A DNA stretch of 64,000 bases, from NCBI GenBank assembly GCA_964020085.1, contig OZ026597.1, forward strand, positions 3,779,394 to 3,843,393, read 5' to 3'. The translations under genes and the position numbers were made by a program. Under the pieces are notes generated by a model that saw only the letters and a list, made by a program, of their open reading frames with translations, did not search any database and was not told the DNA's origin. This DNA comes from Micromussa lordhowensis. Taxonomy: Eukaryota > Cnidaria > Anthozoa > Scleractinia > Lobophylliidae. This document shows positions 23,492-35,567 of this stretch, piece by piece. Position 1 is the stretch's first letter, and every line of letters starts with the position of its first letter.

Positions 23492-24514
23492 TCACAGTTT
23501 GGTAACCATCACTTCCTGATCAAACGCCTGTTGTAGGTGGCTAAGCGCAGTTTCTGATGTTCTTAGCGTTGTTGCTGATGTCAAAGCGGAAGATTTCTTA
23601 TTTCTTCTTTTAGTATTTATGATGCCTGGCGCCGCTGGCCTTCTCAAACAACACAAAACGAGGGCTTCTCCAAACTCAGGAATTCTAAATGCGTACACAA
23701 CTGGATTGACAAAGGAGTTGGAATAAGTTAAAACGACCATCGAGAGATAATATTTTGAAGGTATCTGAAAGTGATGTACAAAGATTAAATAGTTCGTGAT
23801 AGTTAGAGGGAGCCACAACAGCACAGCAAGTGTAGATACAAACATCAAGGTCTTTGATAAACGTTTGTTTCGCGAGGCACTGCTATGCCGTTGAGGTGCG
23901 AGTCCTCCGCGTTGAAAGTTTCTCCAAATGCCGATGTTACAGCCACATATGATCAATGTTAAGATAAAAACGAGAGGTGTCCAAACATTAGAATGTTTGG
24001 TTGCAATTAAGAGATTCAATACAATGTAGATAGCAGTAGAAAGAAGAGCGAGTGTCCAGACCATGAATAGAATAATGCGGTATGCTTGCATTGATAGTGT
24101 TCGGTGTTTTAGTGGCCGATACGTTGCGTAAAGTCTCTCGGCGGATATGAAAGCCGCAGATATTAACGACGCAAATGTGAAAAAGGAATCAACGACCATG
24201 TAGAATACGGACAAAGAATTCAGCCATCCACCTGCCCAAAACTTATACCCAGCTCCGACTGAGTAAATGTAAATCGGTAGAGTCACAGTTCCTATCATCA
24301 AGTCAGCAAACGCCATATTGATTACTAGAAACAAACTTCTCTTACGGAGTCTCCTGTTTACCGCAAACAGAACGATGATGAGCAAGTTTCCCACAACAAT
24401 TAACACAAACTGCAAAATATAAGCGCTGCAAAATGCGATGCCTTCTGCCTTGGAGGGAACAATTCTTGATGGAACAGTCGCGTTCTCTGAGTTAGTATTA
24501 GCTGCTGCTGGCAT
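23492..24514 (-). CDS. Intact rhodopsin-family (class A) GPCR
   Basis: A 340-aa single-exon receptor on the minus strand. The landmarks are an N-glycosylation site near N10, N43 in TM1, D71 in TM2, D109 at 3.32, E126-R127-L128 in place of DRY, WLP in TM6, NPVVY in TM7 and a basic tail. As in its paralogues, position 3.25 is not Cys (Ser102) and the second extracellular loop has no Cys. It is not part of the large duplication and is more diverged from the other intact receptors, so it is probably an older family member. The ligand is unknown. Confidence 0.9.
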   Translation of the reverse strand: MPAAANTNSENATVPSRIVPSKAEGIAFCSAYILQFVLIVVGNLLIIVLFAVNRRLRKRSLFLVINMAFADLMIGTVTLPIYIYSVGAGYKFWAGGWLNSLSVFYMVVDSFFTFASLISAAFISAERLYATYRPLKHRTLSMQAYRIILFMVWTLALLSTAIYIVLNLLIATKHSNVWTPLVFILTLIICGCNIGIWRNFQRGGLAPQRHSSASRNKRLSKTLMFVSTLAVLLWLPLTITNYLIFVHHFQIPSKYYLSMVVLTYSNSFVNPVVYAFRIPEFGEALVLCCLRRPAAPGIINTKRRNKKSSALTSATTLRTSETALSHLQQAFDQEVMVTKL

Positions 24515-24708
24515 TTTTCAATTTAGTTTTCAATAGATGGTTCGAAACGCCGATTAAACTTCTCCGATAACAACGTCTTGCTACAGGATAAAAAGCAAAA
24601 CACAAGTGGCACAAATTTGTACCTTTTTCAACCTTTCAAAGCCGATCATCGAGGACTAATTCAACAAAGTCCACTAACATACAATACCTCAGTTAAGTGC
24701 TCTACGTA

Positions 24709-24855
24709 ATATATCAAACACGAGTGACAGTGTTTCATCGGGATATCCAAACACCGAGAAGAGAGTTGAAAATACGACGCGCAGCGGAGTATTTTTTGAC
24801 GAAATTCGAGGTGTTTGGATAGCCGATGAAACACTGTCTCGAGTGTTTGATATAT
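24709..24855. mobile_element. Palindromic MITE
   Basis: ATATATCAAACACGAG near 24,709 and CTCGAGTGTTTGATATAT near 24,838 are inverse. A further inverse pair is GTGTTTCATCG with CGATGAAACAC. About 147 bp, no coding. Confidence 0.6.
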
Positions 24856-25735
24856 CTTCTCAATCGAAACAAAAACTAAGGAGAAAACGGAGAGGTAAAA
24901 TCGTCAAAATCTATGCTAATTAAGACCGGGTATCCAAACCTCCTTCACGGTTGTGATTTTCTTTGTTTTAACCTGATGAATTATTAATGAGTTTGAGAAC
25001 TTACTTTCAAAGTTGACGCAGGTTTTCAGGGAATTGGTGTACGCATGTGCAACTATCGTAGAACGGCAGATGTAATATTTACTTTTGGCTGTAATGTTTG
25101 CACTTCAAGAAGGAGAGTGGTTAATAACTGAATGAGACCTTGGAGTAGAATAAATTAAACGCGAGAATCCAATCGTAGTTGAGACGTTTTAAGGAAATTT
25201 CTTTTTAAAAAGCAAAAAAGTATAGCTCAGTCAATGGAAACATTGAAAAAATATCATACAATCTTGGTTTTGATTAAAATATATATATTGTACTAGTAAA
25301 CATTTAACTGCAAAATCGTGATCAACATCACCAAGTTTGATCCTAAGTTCTATAATCACTTCATCATGACAGAAACTTCTAGACTTTCTTACTTATATCT
25401 ATCTTTTGACCAGCTGCAAAATTATGTTTGCATTCAGTGGAATAATTATCGACCATGAGGTGGTCCTGTATCCAGGTAAAATTTTCTGTATTTTAGATGT
25501 AGTTAAAGTTTGCGCAAGGAGAGTAAAAGTCCAAATCTTTGATTTCAGCTTCTTGTTGATCTCTTGTTTAAAAGTTATATTCTTAGCATGGCAGCAACAT
25601 CTGATATTAGTATCAGATTTATGTACAATTCTCTTTTAAGAACACATGGTTTGTTTTTCAATTCAAGAACGTATATGCATAACAAAGCCAGCACAGGCTC
25701 TCTAAAGGTTTGATCTCATGTTTTCAACTCTCCTT

Positions 25736-26042
25736 AAAGTCTCCTTAAAAAGTCGGCATACGAGCCTAGTGGCTCATCAGCCCGGAGCTTATCCCGGTTT
25801 CAGTAGCATGAAGCGACTAGGAGTATTTCTACTCCCCCCTGGATGGCATGCTAGTCCGTCGAAGGGTTACCCCCAGCATCAAGTTCGCCGGTACCCATTT
25901 ATACACCTGGGTGGAGAGAGGCACTGTGAGGGTGAAGTGTCTTGCCCAAGTACACAACACAATGTCCCCGGCCGGGGCCAGGGCTCGAACCCGGAGCGCT
26001 CGCTCCGGAGTCGAGCGCACTAACCATGAGACCATATACAAC
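25736..26042 (-). mobile_element. tRNA-derived SINE with conserved central domain
   Basis: The minus strand begins with a tRNA-like head (GGTCTCATGGTTAGTGCGC as A box, GGTTCGAGCCC as B box). It continues through a segment with GGGTACCGGCGAA, CATCCAGGGGGGAGTAG and ACTCCTAGTCGCTTCATGC. That central segment resembles the deeply conserved SINE domain reported from cnidarians and other animals (Nin-DC type); this family name is from memory. Confidence 0.65.
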
Positions 26043-26391
26043 ACCAGGGCTGTTGATGATGCCGGAAAGGGCTGCTCCCTCTACATCATAGTGAGATATT
26101 CTTATCATTTTTTATATCAGATATTTAGCGATACTATTTAATATATTGCATAGTTTTAAATTTTCTTAATTGTCTTTTTTATTATCTATTTAGTTTGTGT
26201 CCCTAAATTAGTAGGGGACTTTCCCCAGCTACGTGGCTCCGACACATAAATAATGTTTCTAATACTACTTCACTAAACCCAGGTATTCTTAATGCGTACA
26301 CCACGGGATTGGCAGACAAGTTGGAGTCATTTAGAACGTTCACCAGGTAATAAAATTTCCACGGTATTTGGAATTCAAAGACATAGATTAA

Positions 26392-27054
26392 GGTGGCCGA
26401 ACACAGTTTTCGCGCGTGCTCTTGCTAATGCAATTCAGCGCGCACAAGGATTTCAAAAAACAAACGTGGCGTTAATATAGCGATCATTTTATTTGCTTAA
26501 TGCCCGAACTATCTGTACTATTTTTCTTCATAATTGAACACAGTGCATTGATTGTTTTAGTCTTTCATTTCTCTAAATATTCCGTAATTCATCGTATGGC
26601 TGCAAGCTGTTTATAATAGAGTATCTACCTATCTATCTATCAAGAACCACTCATTAGAATTTCACGAAATTTGGCACGAAAATACTTTAGGAAATAAGTA
26701 ACTGGAGTACTGAAAAAAAATTGAACTTGAACAAAGGAAATTCTAGATATTCCAGTAAACATTCAACAAGGGATAATTAAAGATCTCTCTGTTAAATCAT
26801 CATTAAAATAGCGTTAACTTGTGAGCGTCGTTACAAGTTAATTTTTTTGCAAATAAACAAAACCGATTTTAAAAGGCCTGTTTATATTTATTCATGTTGC
26901 CATGGCAGTGGCACATTCGTCAGCCTAACTATCAAAAAACCGAAGTTAATGTTGTTAACTTGCTTGCTGCCATTTTTGGCGACCAAAGGATCAAGGGTTT
27001 TAGAGAAAAAGGTGAATGAAACAGGTATCGAAAACGGTGTTCAGCCAACCGACC
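26392..27054. mobile_element. Non-autonomous TIR element inside GPCR pseudogene
   Basis: The ends GGTGGCCGAACACAGTTTTCG and, inverted, GGTCGGTTGGCTGAACACCG are imperfect inverse repeats. The insert separates TM7 from TM5 coding of the pseudogene. No transposase frame. Confidence 0.5.
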
Positions 27055-27289
27055 GCAAAGCAAGAAAAGATACAAACAGCAGGGTCTTTGTTAAGTGTTT
27101 GTTTGAGAGTATCTGTTTTGCTGTCACGTTGTGTAGAGAAATTTCCACGTCGAAACTTTCTCCAAATGCCGATGTTATAAACTACATATCATGAATGTTA
27201 GAGCCATGACGTATGGCATGCAAAAATACATAGAACGTTTGTATGGAAACAAGAAATGTGATACTGAAGAGGGCAGTGATAAATATGGG

Positions 27290-27450
27290 TTATTGACCAA
27301 GTGTGAGGTCAAGATGGCTTGATATTGGCCGAGTTCTTTTTTGATGTGTTTATGGACACCAGGACGGAGACGGAGTCGAGGCGAATAAACACGCAAAAAA
27401 GAACGAGGCCAATATCAAGCCATCTTGACCGAACAAGCTTGGTCAATAAA
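27290..27450. mobile_element. Palindromic MITE inside GPCR pseudogene
   Basis: Arms of about 55 bp contain TTGACCAAG, GTCAAGATGGCTTGATATTGG and GTTCTTTTTT. They are inverse to the right arm, which ends CTTGGTCAATAAA. Confidence 0.65.
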
Positions 27451-27521
27451 GGATTTATTATATGGCTTTCGGGGAAATTTTTCTTGCGGGACAAGGCGGG
27501 TAGTCCCGAGCGGGCAAGATA

Positions 27522-27552
<31 letters not shown>

Positions 27553-28116
27553 CAGCGCAGGATTTGATTCATCTGGCCCGCTCACGAAGCTAGCCATGGA
27601 ATAAGGAGAGTTAATGCCCAAGCACTTTAAATAATAATACTTAATGCACGCATTGATAGTGTTTGGTGATTGAACGGCTAATAATGGCGTAAAATTAGCT
27701 CGCCCGACATGAAAGCTACAGAAATTAACGACGCCTGCGAGAAAAGATATCAACGATCATGTAGAACGATGACAAAGACGTCGACAAACCACGTTTCTAA
27801 ATATGAAACCTCCTCCCAATGCTGTAAATGCTGATCGGTAGCGACACATTTGCTAACATCAGGTCAGCAAACGACACATTGATGATTACAAGAAAACTTC
27901 ACTTGCGAAGTCCCCAGTTTGCAATGAAAAAATGTAAGCGGTGCACAAGGCAATGTCCTATGCCCGGGAGGGTACAACTGTTGACGAACAAGTCGAATTT
28001 TCCGAGTTAATGTTAGCGGCTGCTTTGATTTTCATTTATTTTGAGTTATCAGTGAACGTCCATTAAACGTTTTGCAATAACAACGTATTGTTACTAGACT
28101 GAGGGACTAAAATTTA

Positions 28117-28280
28117 AGCAATAGAACACTTTTTCCGTGGTTACTTAGCCTCATCTAAACACGAGGAGGGTTGGGAGCATTCGAGACAGTTATGCAAATT
28201 CGAGACGTAGTCGAGGATTCTCTTAACCCTCCGAGTGTTTAGATGAGTCTATTTAAACAAGGAAAAAGTGCTCTATCGCT
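28117..28280. mobile_element. Palindromic MITE
   Basis: Inverse arms pair AGCAATAGAACACTTTTTCC with GGAAAAAGTGCTCTATCGCT, and CATCTAAACACGAGGAGGGTT with AACCCTCCGAGTGTTTAGATG. Confidence 0.6.
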
Positions 28281-28299
28281 TTTATAAAAAATACGGTCG

Positions 28300-29074
28300 A
28301 ATCTAAAACGCCACAACCGTGTTTACATACTCTTATCTAAACACACCTATCGAAAAATGAGAGCGCGCGTAGTAGCTCAATTATTTTATAAAGGAGTTTT
28401 GTAATCTGCATATTTCGTGGACTGGCTATCGAAGACTAGTTCAACAAAGTTCCATTAACACTCAATACGTCATTTAAGTGGCCTTTCTTTTAGAGTTGAC
28501 GCAGCTTTTCAAGGCACTTACATACACCTGTACAATCTTAATACAACGGCAGATGTGTTATTTATTTTTTTGTTGTAATGCGAATGGCAAATGAGACCTT
28601 GGGAAAGAATGAATTACAAGCGAGAATTTGGTTTTTAGTTTCCAATGTAAATCATACCCGAGAAGTTTAATGAGGCCCTATCATAATTTTACTTTGAAAA
28701 GTCATAGCCAAAAAGTGTACTCAATTTAATGGAAACATAAAAAAATAATCTTGGTTTTGATCAAAAGAAAAAAACAATTAACTATTCGGTAAAATTGTAA
28801 CTACAACTACAATATCGTGATCTGAATTTCAAATTCTTTTCTCAGTGGCAGTTTGATTATCTTCTGCTCAAAGCTATTTGTCAAGCGATTACTTTTTTGT
28901 CAGTTCTCTTCCTATTAATACTTCTCTGAAGTCTAGCTGTCATCTTCCCGCCAACGGCGAGATTAAAGAGCTCTTTGTATCGTTTGTACGTGCCTCGCAT
29001 GGCGTGATGAGCTCTTCATATGCAAAGTTCCTTGTAGCATTATCTGCGAAAAGCAAATTACAACTATTTAACAC
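28300..29074. other. GPCR 5' flank-like, non-coding
   Basis: Includes sequence similar to the upstream flank of the 23.5 kb receptor (compare 24,640-25,200). No supported gene. Confidence 0.35.
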
Positions 29075-29547
29075 CTGGGGCCCGTTTCTCTAAAGCCCCG
29101 GAAACCTTTTGGGCCCGTCAAGCCATTTTTAGTTCATCTGTATCTGAAAACGGAGAAGTGTATACGCCTGAAACGTCTTGTGTAAAGAGAACCTCTGTTT
29201 ATATTAAGAATACGTGAATAAAACAGCTCTGTAATCATAAGCTTCGTGATTTTGCTCTGGCTTTCCGGGTGCGAAAACTTTTCGGGACCTTCGAGAAACG
29301 GGCCCCTGGCCGGGTTGCCGGATCGAAAGCCGGTCAACGCTAACCCAGGATTGAAAGTTAAGCGAAGTATTTATTTTTCTTATATAGAAATGTTTCCACT
29401 GCTTATGTTTTGTGTAGTTTGAGATTATTCATGCTCAAAACTGTAGGACACACAATATAACCAGAACACCTCACCGAAAAGTCACAAAACTGAAATCAAA
29501 ACTCTCGCTAATCCTGGGTTAGCTTAAACGGGCTTTGAACAACCCGG
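29075..29547. mobile_element. Two adjacent palindromic MITEs
   Basis: The first (29,075-29,309) starts CTGGGGCCCGTTTCTC and ends with the inverse GAGAAACGGGCCCCTGG. The second (about 29,310-29,547) pairs CGGGTTGCCGGATCGAAAGCC and CTAACCCAGGATT with AATCCTGGGTTAG and GGGCTTTGAACAACCCGG. No coding. Confidence 0.6.
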
Positions 29548-30234
29548 CCCTTTACCACAAAGGTTACTGTTGACTTTTAAGGGTGCGATCCGGGGAAATC
29601 TTTCTGTAGGCGCTACTATAAAGAAAAAAACTTTAAACTATACATCATTGTACAGATATTATACTGTCTGTAGAGTGCGACAATACATGTAACAATTTTT
29701 TTCTATTTTCCTTTAAAAACAAAACTGACCGTACTTATTGCAAAAATCACAGTGTACTGTATCACTCAGAACATGAAGAGCTAACAAAATGTTTGACGCT
29801 TTTTCGGTATTTCCATTTGTTGCTTAGAAAACCCTGTTGAACACGAGACAATAGAATTTTTTTCGATTGTTGTTACTGCCAGGACGAGTAACAACTGACA
29901 AAGACACACTTCATACCTTGGTGCGCTGATATATGGCGAAACTTTTAATTTGGCTAAGTTTCGTTAAAATCCGATAAATATGTTTACCCTGTCAAGTCAT
30001 TTGAATAGAGGCTATTACCGGCGCAAAACTCAACTTCGAGTTTTGCAACTCGAAAGAAATTCATAGTTTTCGTACCTCCCTGAAACGGTTGTCAAGCCTG
30101 CCATGCCGCCAACCAACTTACGCCACTTAGAACCGCGTAGGGAATACGCGATCGATCCTCGCGACAAAGAAGGCTTGAGGATTATGAGGTTATTGACATT
30201 CCCGGGAAAGGTTTTGCAATTCAGTGACAGGGAA

Positions 30235-30640
30235 TCAGTACTACATCGGGAGAAGCGGACGAAGATGACGACAACTTGTACCCAATTTTCAGCAAATTCC
30301 CTTGGAGGGCATCAAAGACTTTGTGGGGGTCTCCACTAAGTTTTTGCCACTGACAAAGCGCCTCTCCATTTATTTCTAATTAAAACATTGGATTGCATTC
30401 GCCCCTCGACGGTGTAGACATATGAAGGAATGCAGGATTGATCGGGGATTCTACGAGCTCTGAAGAGAGCTCCCGATAAATTGTCTGCATTTCCTTCGAA
30501 GAAGACATTTTGAAAAGAAGAAGTAGAGAAGCGTCTCTGTCATCAAAAGTGATCCGATTGAAGTTGTGAAGTATTAGAGTTTGCCGCATCAGTTGATGCT
30601 TATTACAATGACAATGGATTGACGCGAACAAAGCATTGTG
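30235..30640 (-). pseudogene. Degenerate coding repeat (unit 2 copy)
   Basis: Counterpart of the 3.26-3.64 kb repeat. An 83-codon minus-strand frame at 30,380-30,631 ends at a TAA, and the same frame continues as plausible protein for about 45 more codons toward 30,240. Conservation of frame in both copies suggests former coding function. The product is unknown. Confidence 0.3.
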
Positions 30641-31003
30641 AAGATGTAGTATTTTATCGAAAACTCTTCGGGATCAGGTTTATGAGAATTAAAATACTTT
30701 CCGAGCAACTACATGTACATGTAGAGAATGCAGGGCCACATTTGGAGTAATATTAACCGGCAAATTGGTTCGGCATCTAGTCAGGCCAGGTAATTTAGAT
30801 TTAAACAACCTGTAAGGTATATTTCAACGAAACCTACGCTAAAGACTAAACGGCCGCGATCGTGGAAGTAAAGTTCTTTAAAAAATTATGTCACACCTTG
30901 CTGGGTTGACCGCATTACAACAGTTCTTTTATGTGACGAGTGCAGTATTGTTTGTGGGGGCAGAGCTATGAAAGCTCGCGGGAAGTTTAAAATCAAGGTG
31001 GCA

Positions 31004-31040
<37 letters not shown>

Positions 31041-31393
31041 TATTACAAGATAATTTGGTTTTACGCTCGAAACGTCAGCTTCCGAATCTCTTTACGGTGG
31101 CCAACTCACATTATCAACCCAGTTGATAAAACCAAAGTAAGTTTAAAATCAGACGACTAAATCCCTGTGGCATATTTGAAGGGACGAATTTGCATTTCAT
31201 GTCAGTGCTGCGGGAGTTGGTTGCACGAAAGATGGAAAAAATAATCCTTTTTAATTTTTTTATTCGTTATCACATCACTTAAAGAAACGATACAGTTACT
31301 TACGTTATGTACAGTACAACTTCTTGAATTACTAATAACACGGATATTTACATTTACAGTGACACTAAGTAACATTACTTACGATACAGCTAT

Positions 31394-31976
31394 AGATCGT
31401 TTTCACTGTCACGCAATAAAAAAATAAATCGAAAACTATCCAGTGGAAAACGCTAAGAAATTGTGATGTTATAGAAGATAAAAAAATAAGACACTTCTCC
31501 AAGTTTTAGCCCTGTGCGTTTCCCCAAACTTCAGATATTCGTCGAAATGTTTCACAAAAATTTACAGAGCCCAGTATCAAAACGCCATGTTGGTGTACCT
31601 CCATGGTACACCAATATGGCGGCCGGAAAATAGTGTAAACATCTGGAACTTACTTTGGCTTTCTAGGCGACTGATTATCAGTAATGAAAAAACAACTATT
31701 TACATAAGCACTGTTCCTAATGCTCTAGCTTCTAACTGGACTCAAAATCATGAGATAAGTATATATTTTTCAACAAATTTGATCGTAGCCTTGTGTCACG
31801 CACCTCCATAACTCGGAAATTCAAAATGCTCTGGTTTTCAAAGGAAGCACGCTATTGAGCTGTAAAGTTGTAAACAGATATAAATATGTCACCTCTTATA
31901 CCTGATGAGGATGAAAACTTTTGTGGATCTTTAGTTTTAGATTTTAGAAAGTGATGACGTCACGTGAAAACGATCT
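31394..31976. mobile_element. Non-autonomous TIR element, empty site in unit 1
   Basis: The ends AGATCGTTTTCAC and, inverted, the same sequence define 583 bp. The paralogous site near 4,362 is uninterrupted (CAGCTATTAACAT), and only a 2-bp AT is duplicated here. This would fit a Tc1/mariner-like mechanism. No transposase frame. Confidence 0.65.
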
Positions 31977-33336
31977 ATTAACATTTCTTACAGTAACTTA
32001 TGGTTTATAATAATACTTGCTTGCACGAAAGATGGAAAAAATAATACTTGCATTGGCCGGAATTCCGCAAAAACTCGACAGGGCAATCTTAAAGCCTCAA
32101 ACAAAAAAAGCCGTATGAATACTAATTTCCTCACCCATTTCTTCTCAAACTTTTACTTCTGAAAGAGTCAAGGCCATAAAAAGGGAGCGCTGAAATAGGT
32201 ACTTTTGAAGACCCCCAAAAAACCACTTCCCAGTGAACCACATGCGTAATAACAGTCACATTTTCTTTATTAACTTCTCAACTACCAAAGCCATATGAAT
32301 ACTAAATTGTAAACTGAATATTTATCCCGCAAAGGAAGAATTTTCGAGTGGTTCTGCAGAGTTTCGGTCGATTTCTTTTATTGTTTTCTGTACATTTCCC
32401 TAATTGGCTTTCGAATTTAGCGCCGCAAAGCGTGGAAAAGTCCCGGATATGTCGTGGCATTGTGCGCGATGTAGTACTTTAAGTAAATAGTACATGAAAG
32501 ATGGTCCTGTGACTGTTGAGTTGTGATGACAATAAAATCAGAGATCTACGGGCTGAAACTACAAAACTCATAATGCCCAGTTCGGTTTTAGTTCTACAGC
32601 ATGTCGTGTACCACGAGGCACCACAGTTCACGTGACTTGCTGATCACATGACTGTAGTCACGCACGTTACGTCACAGTCACGACACATCCATAGTCATAG
32701 TCATAGTCATAATCATAGCAATTTTTCTTGGACAACTCTGTCCAAGGGGGAAAGGTGCAATGAGGTTATCCCTATGTAAAGCACCAACCCATGAGACAAG
32801 GCCAGACCACAACACCGGGAACTACGTGCCCTACTCTTTTCGATAAGTGTGTGGGTTCTTTAACGTCCCCTGCTAACCATGTAACATTAGGGACCTTAAG
32901 CAAACCACGACGGCATCGGCAACGAGAACGTCACAAAACAAAAGGTTTAATGAGCAGAACAATAGCTGTGCACGTGCGTTATAATCCTTTGTACATTTCT
33001 TAGCCGTCCTCTGCAAAACAACAAAATGAAATGACCAAGTTTTGAGTATTTTGGAGAAGGTGAACCACAGCGGCTTATTTTTCGTATTTTCGTTTGGAAT
33101 TGAACGCTGGCATTACTTATTAAGCTTGGGCAAGTTCTGAGACCGATAGACGCACTGAAAAGATCTAGCCATTTGCGAAATTCGACGGTAAAATATAAGT
33201 TGATTTTTGTCTAGGCGTCGTCCTTGGCGCCGCCGTCGTCGTTGCTTAAGGTCCCTATTGAAGGTGCAGGAGACGGGGCCTACGGTTATAGTCCTTATCC
33301 GAGAAGACCTGAACATCTAATCATTTGCAGATGAAT

Positions 33337-33678
33337 TTACAAAGGCAGCACATTCTCCTCAGTTATTTTAAGACCGAGTGTTCGTCCGGTCTTTCGCTTA
33401 CAATAATAACTTAGGCCCTTTCCCTTACAATAATAACAACAACAAAAATAGAATAGAGGCAAGTTCAAGTCACTGTTCAAGTGTTCAACACAAGCCATAA
33501 TCTTCGAGCAAGGCAGGGGTACGTCTGGTTCGCCTGGAACGTTTTGGTAGGAGAGCTGGGACTGATTCTGTACTGTCTGCGACAGAGTATGCTGGGTACA
33601 ATGTGTTATTCTCCTGAATAACAGGGGTAGATGTGGTTTGGTCCGCAGGCTCTGGCACAACAGTTGATCTGCGTTCAT
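33337..33678 (-). pseudogene. Gypsy integrase C-terminal region (unit 2)
   Basis: A 113-codon minus frame matches the Pro/Ser/Thr-rich part of the unit 1 copy. It is shortened by a frame break and foreign sequence. Non-functional. Confidence 0.4.
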
Positions 33679-34039
33679 TCTCGGTCTGGTGTGGTGCTTC
33701 GTTGTTGCTACTTGGGGCGCAGCTGGCGGCGGTCTCTGTCTGCAGAAGCGCCGCCCATCACCTGAACTTCATATGAGCGTCGGCCAAGAAACGTGTGCAG
33801 CGATCTAAGCTCTATTTCAGCCCACCAGCTCGTCTCATTCGGATTGCCTCATCCACCTTCAGGGGAATAAGGTCCTTTGCACCCTGTTTTATTGCTTGCA
33901 CTGCAATCTTTTCCTAGGTGTTAGGTTTCTCGCTATAGTCTTCAGGTCACTGTTTGGCTACATTAATTTTTCAGCAGTTGGCAGCAAAGTGCACTTGAGC
34001 CGATCTAACGGTCTTTGAACTGCCGAGGTACTGAATCCC

Positions 34040-34339
34040 TCACTTGGGGTGTTGCGCCCAACGAGGATCATCAATAATGGATCTCGTTTGTTTTTCCTTC
34101 GCTTTCAACAGCAGTCCTTTGCAGGTTTTCACAGCATTTTCCACTCTTCCATTCGCTAGTGTATATCTTGGGTTTGAAGTTCGGTGCTCGAACTGCCAAT
34201 CTGTGGAGAATTTCGTGCATTCCTGATTTTCAAATTCGGGACCGTTATCGGTGACCAGCACCTCCGGAATGCACCTTGACTTAAGTAATAACAGCTTAAA
34301 AATCAAAAACTGAAAATCCAAACTGAAAAATTTGTGCAA
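34040..34339 (-). pseudogene. Ty3/Gypsy integrase core fragment
   Basis: The 99-codon minus frame contains CIPEVLVTDNGPEF (second catalytic Asp region) and ANGRVENAVK (catalytic Glu region). These are hallmarks of a DDE integrase core. The N-terminal Zn finger and first Asp region are missing. Confidence 0.75.
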
Positions 34340-34545
34340 CCCTTAAAATAAGAAGGCAATCGAAGGTGGGATTTTATCTCAAGTCCTCGAACAAGCTGGA
34401 AATGAAGTCATAAGAAACTCCAATCTGTCTGAAAGACTTTGCAAGCCCTGTGCAGCGAAGCTAGGAAGCACTTCTGAAGAAATGACCTTTATTACTTGAA
34501 CGATAAATGCGGTCAATCCGAAGTTCGTCGCTGTAAACACCTGTA

Positions 34546-34965
34546 GTGAACTGGAGATCGAGTCAACATCCAGGTAATCGCAGGTCAAAAAGAGCGCTGC
34601 TGTCTGCTGTATCTACTCCAGAGAGAAGTCCCGGAGCAAAAAATTGCAGAAAAATTTCTTCCGAATTCCAAGGGCCAGGTACCGAAGATGAAGTCCTCAG
34701 ACCAAGAGTCGGTGCCGGTGTTCGAAAATCTCTGGGAATGCAATTCCAGAAAAATGTTGCGCTTCGTCAAGAACAGCCCGCCGTAGCGATCCGCAAAAAT
34801 GAAGATTCTCTTCTAAATATTAACGATATCATCGACCCTGAACTGCAGTCGACCTTATTTGATAAACTGTCACAAGCCTCGCGAAGAAATGCATCTCTTC
34901 TTTCCGCCATTTTGATTTTTGTCTCTACCGGAACTGAAAACGAAGATTTCGTAATGAATATTTAA
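34546..34965. repeat. Dispersed repeat replacing the RT-integrase segment
   Basis: A block containing this frame occupies the Gypsy interior in both copies (about 6.19-6.76 kb here and 34.55-35.04 kb), and part of it recurs at 50,262-50,379. The plus strand is open for 139 codons (motif DIIDPELQSTLFDKLSQAS). The minus strand has a promoter-like stretch with CTGATTGG and a good start context (AAAATGGCGGAAAG). I cannot say which strand was coding. Confidence 0.45.
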
Positions 34966-35156
34966 AATTAACCAATCAGCGCTTTGCGTCCAAAATTTGG
35001 ACGCAGACATTGGATCTTCTGAGACTTGTGTGCAGGCTCCCCTAGTGGGGCTTCGCTCCGAATTTGCTGTGCTCCTCCAAGATCCGGGAGCCTGTCCGCG
35101 GGCTACCTAATCAGGAATGTCTGCTGCCCGATGACAGACAGCTAAGCAGCAATTTT

Positions 35157-35567
35157 CTACCAAGAACGCGAAGGATGTTCAGGTGTATTGAACGTGTAAC
35201 TAGACTCAGTGTCAAAACGTTTCTGCCAAAAACCACCCTTGGCATCTAGGACTGTGAACTTCTTTGATTGTGCAAGTCGAGTCGTGACTTCCTCCACTGT
35301 GGGCATTTGGTAATGCTCTTGACGGATGGCTGTGTTCAAATCGCAGGGGTCATGGGGTATGCGCAGTTTGTTGAACTTGACAACGACCATTATACAGGAG
35401 ACCCACTCGGCTGGTTCAGTTACCGGGTTGATGACGTCACTGGCCACCATCTCATCCAGGTTTTTTATGTGGTTTCGCAAAGCTACTGGTACACGGCGGG
35501 GTGGGTGCACCACGGGTAGCACGGCGTCATCGGTGTCTATGTGATACTCGCCTGGGAGGTCCCCCAA
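35157..35567 (-). pseudogene. Ty3/Gypsy reverse transcriptase fragment
   Basis: Counterpart of 6,808-7,218, differing at a few residues and truncated at the same place after motif A (FTVLDAKGGFWQ). YxDD and RNase H are missing. Confidence 0.8.

Larger units (their letters stand above)
25575..28035 (-). pseudogene. GPCR pseudogene broken by several insertions
   Basis: Receptor pieces appear in order on the minus strand: N-terminal tail to TM3 (about 28,035-27,640), TM5 and the third loop (about 27,240-27,055), TM7 (about 26,390-26,275) and a 3' flank (about 25,700-25,575) resembling that of the 9.4 and 37.3 kb receptors. Between them are a palindromic element (27,290-27,450), a 663-bp TIR element (26,392-27,054) and a SINE (25,736-26,042). 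Many frameshifts; non-functional. Confidence 0.7.

Noticed and set aside
34040..34226. Plus frame opposite the Gypsy integrase
   Set aside because: Antisense of a recognisable integrase core.
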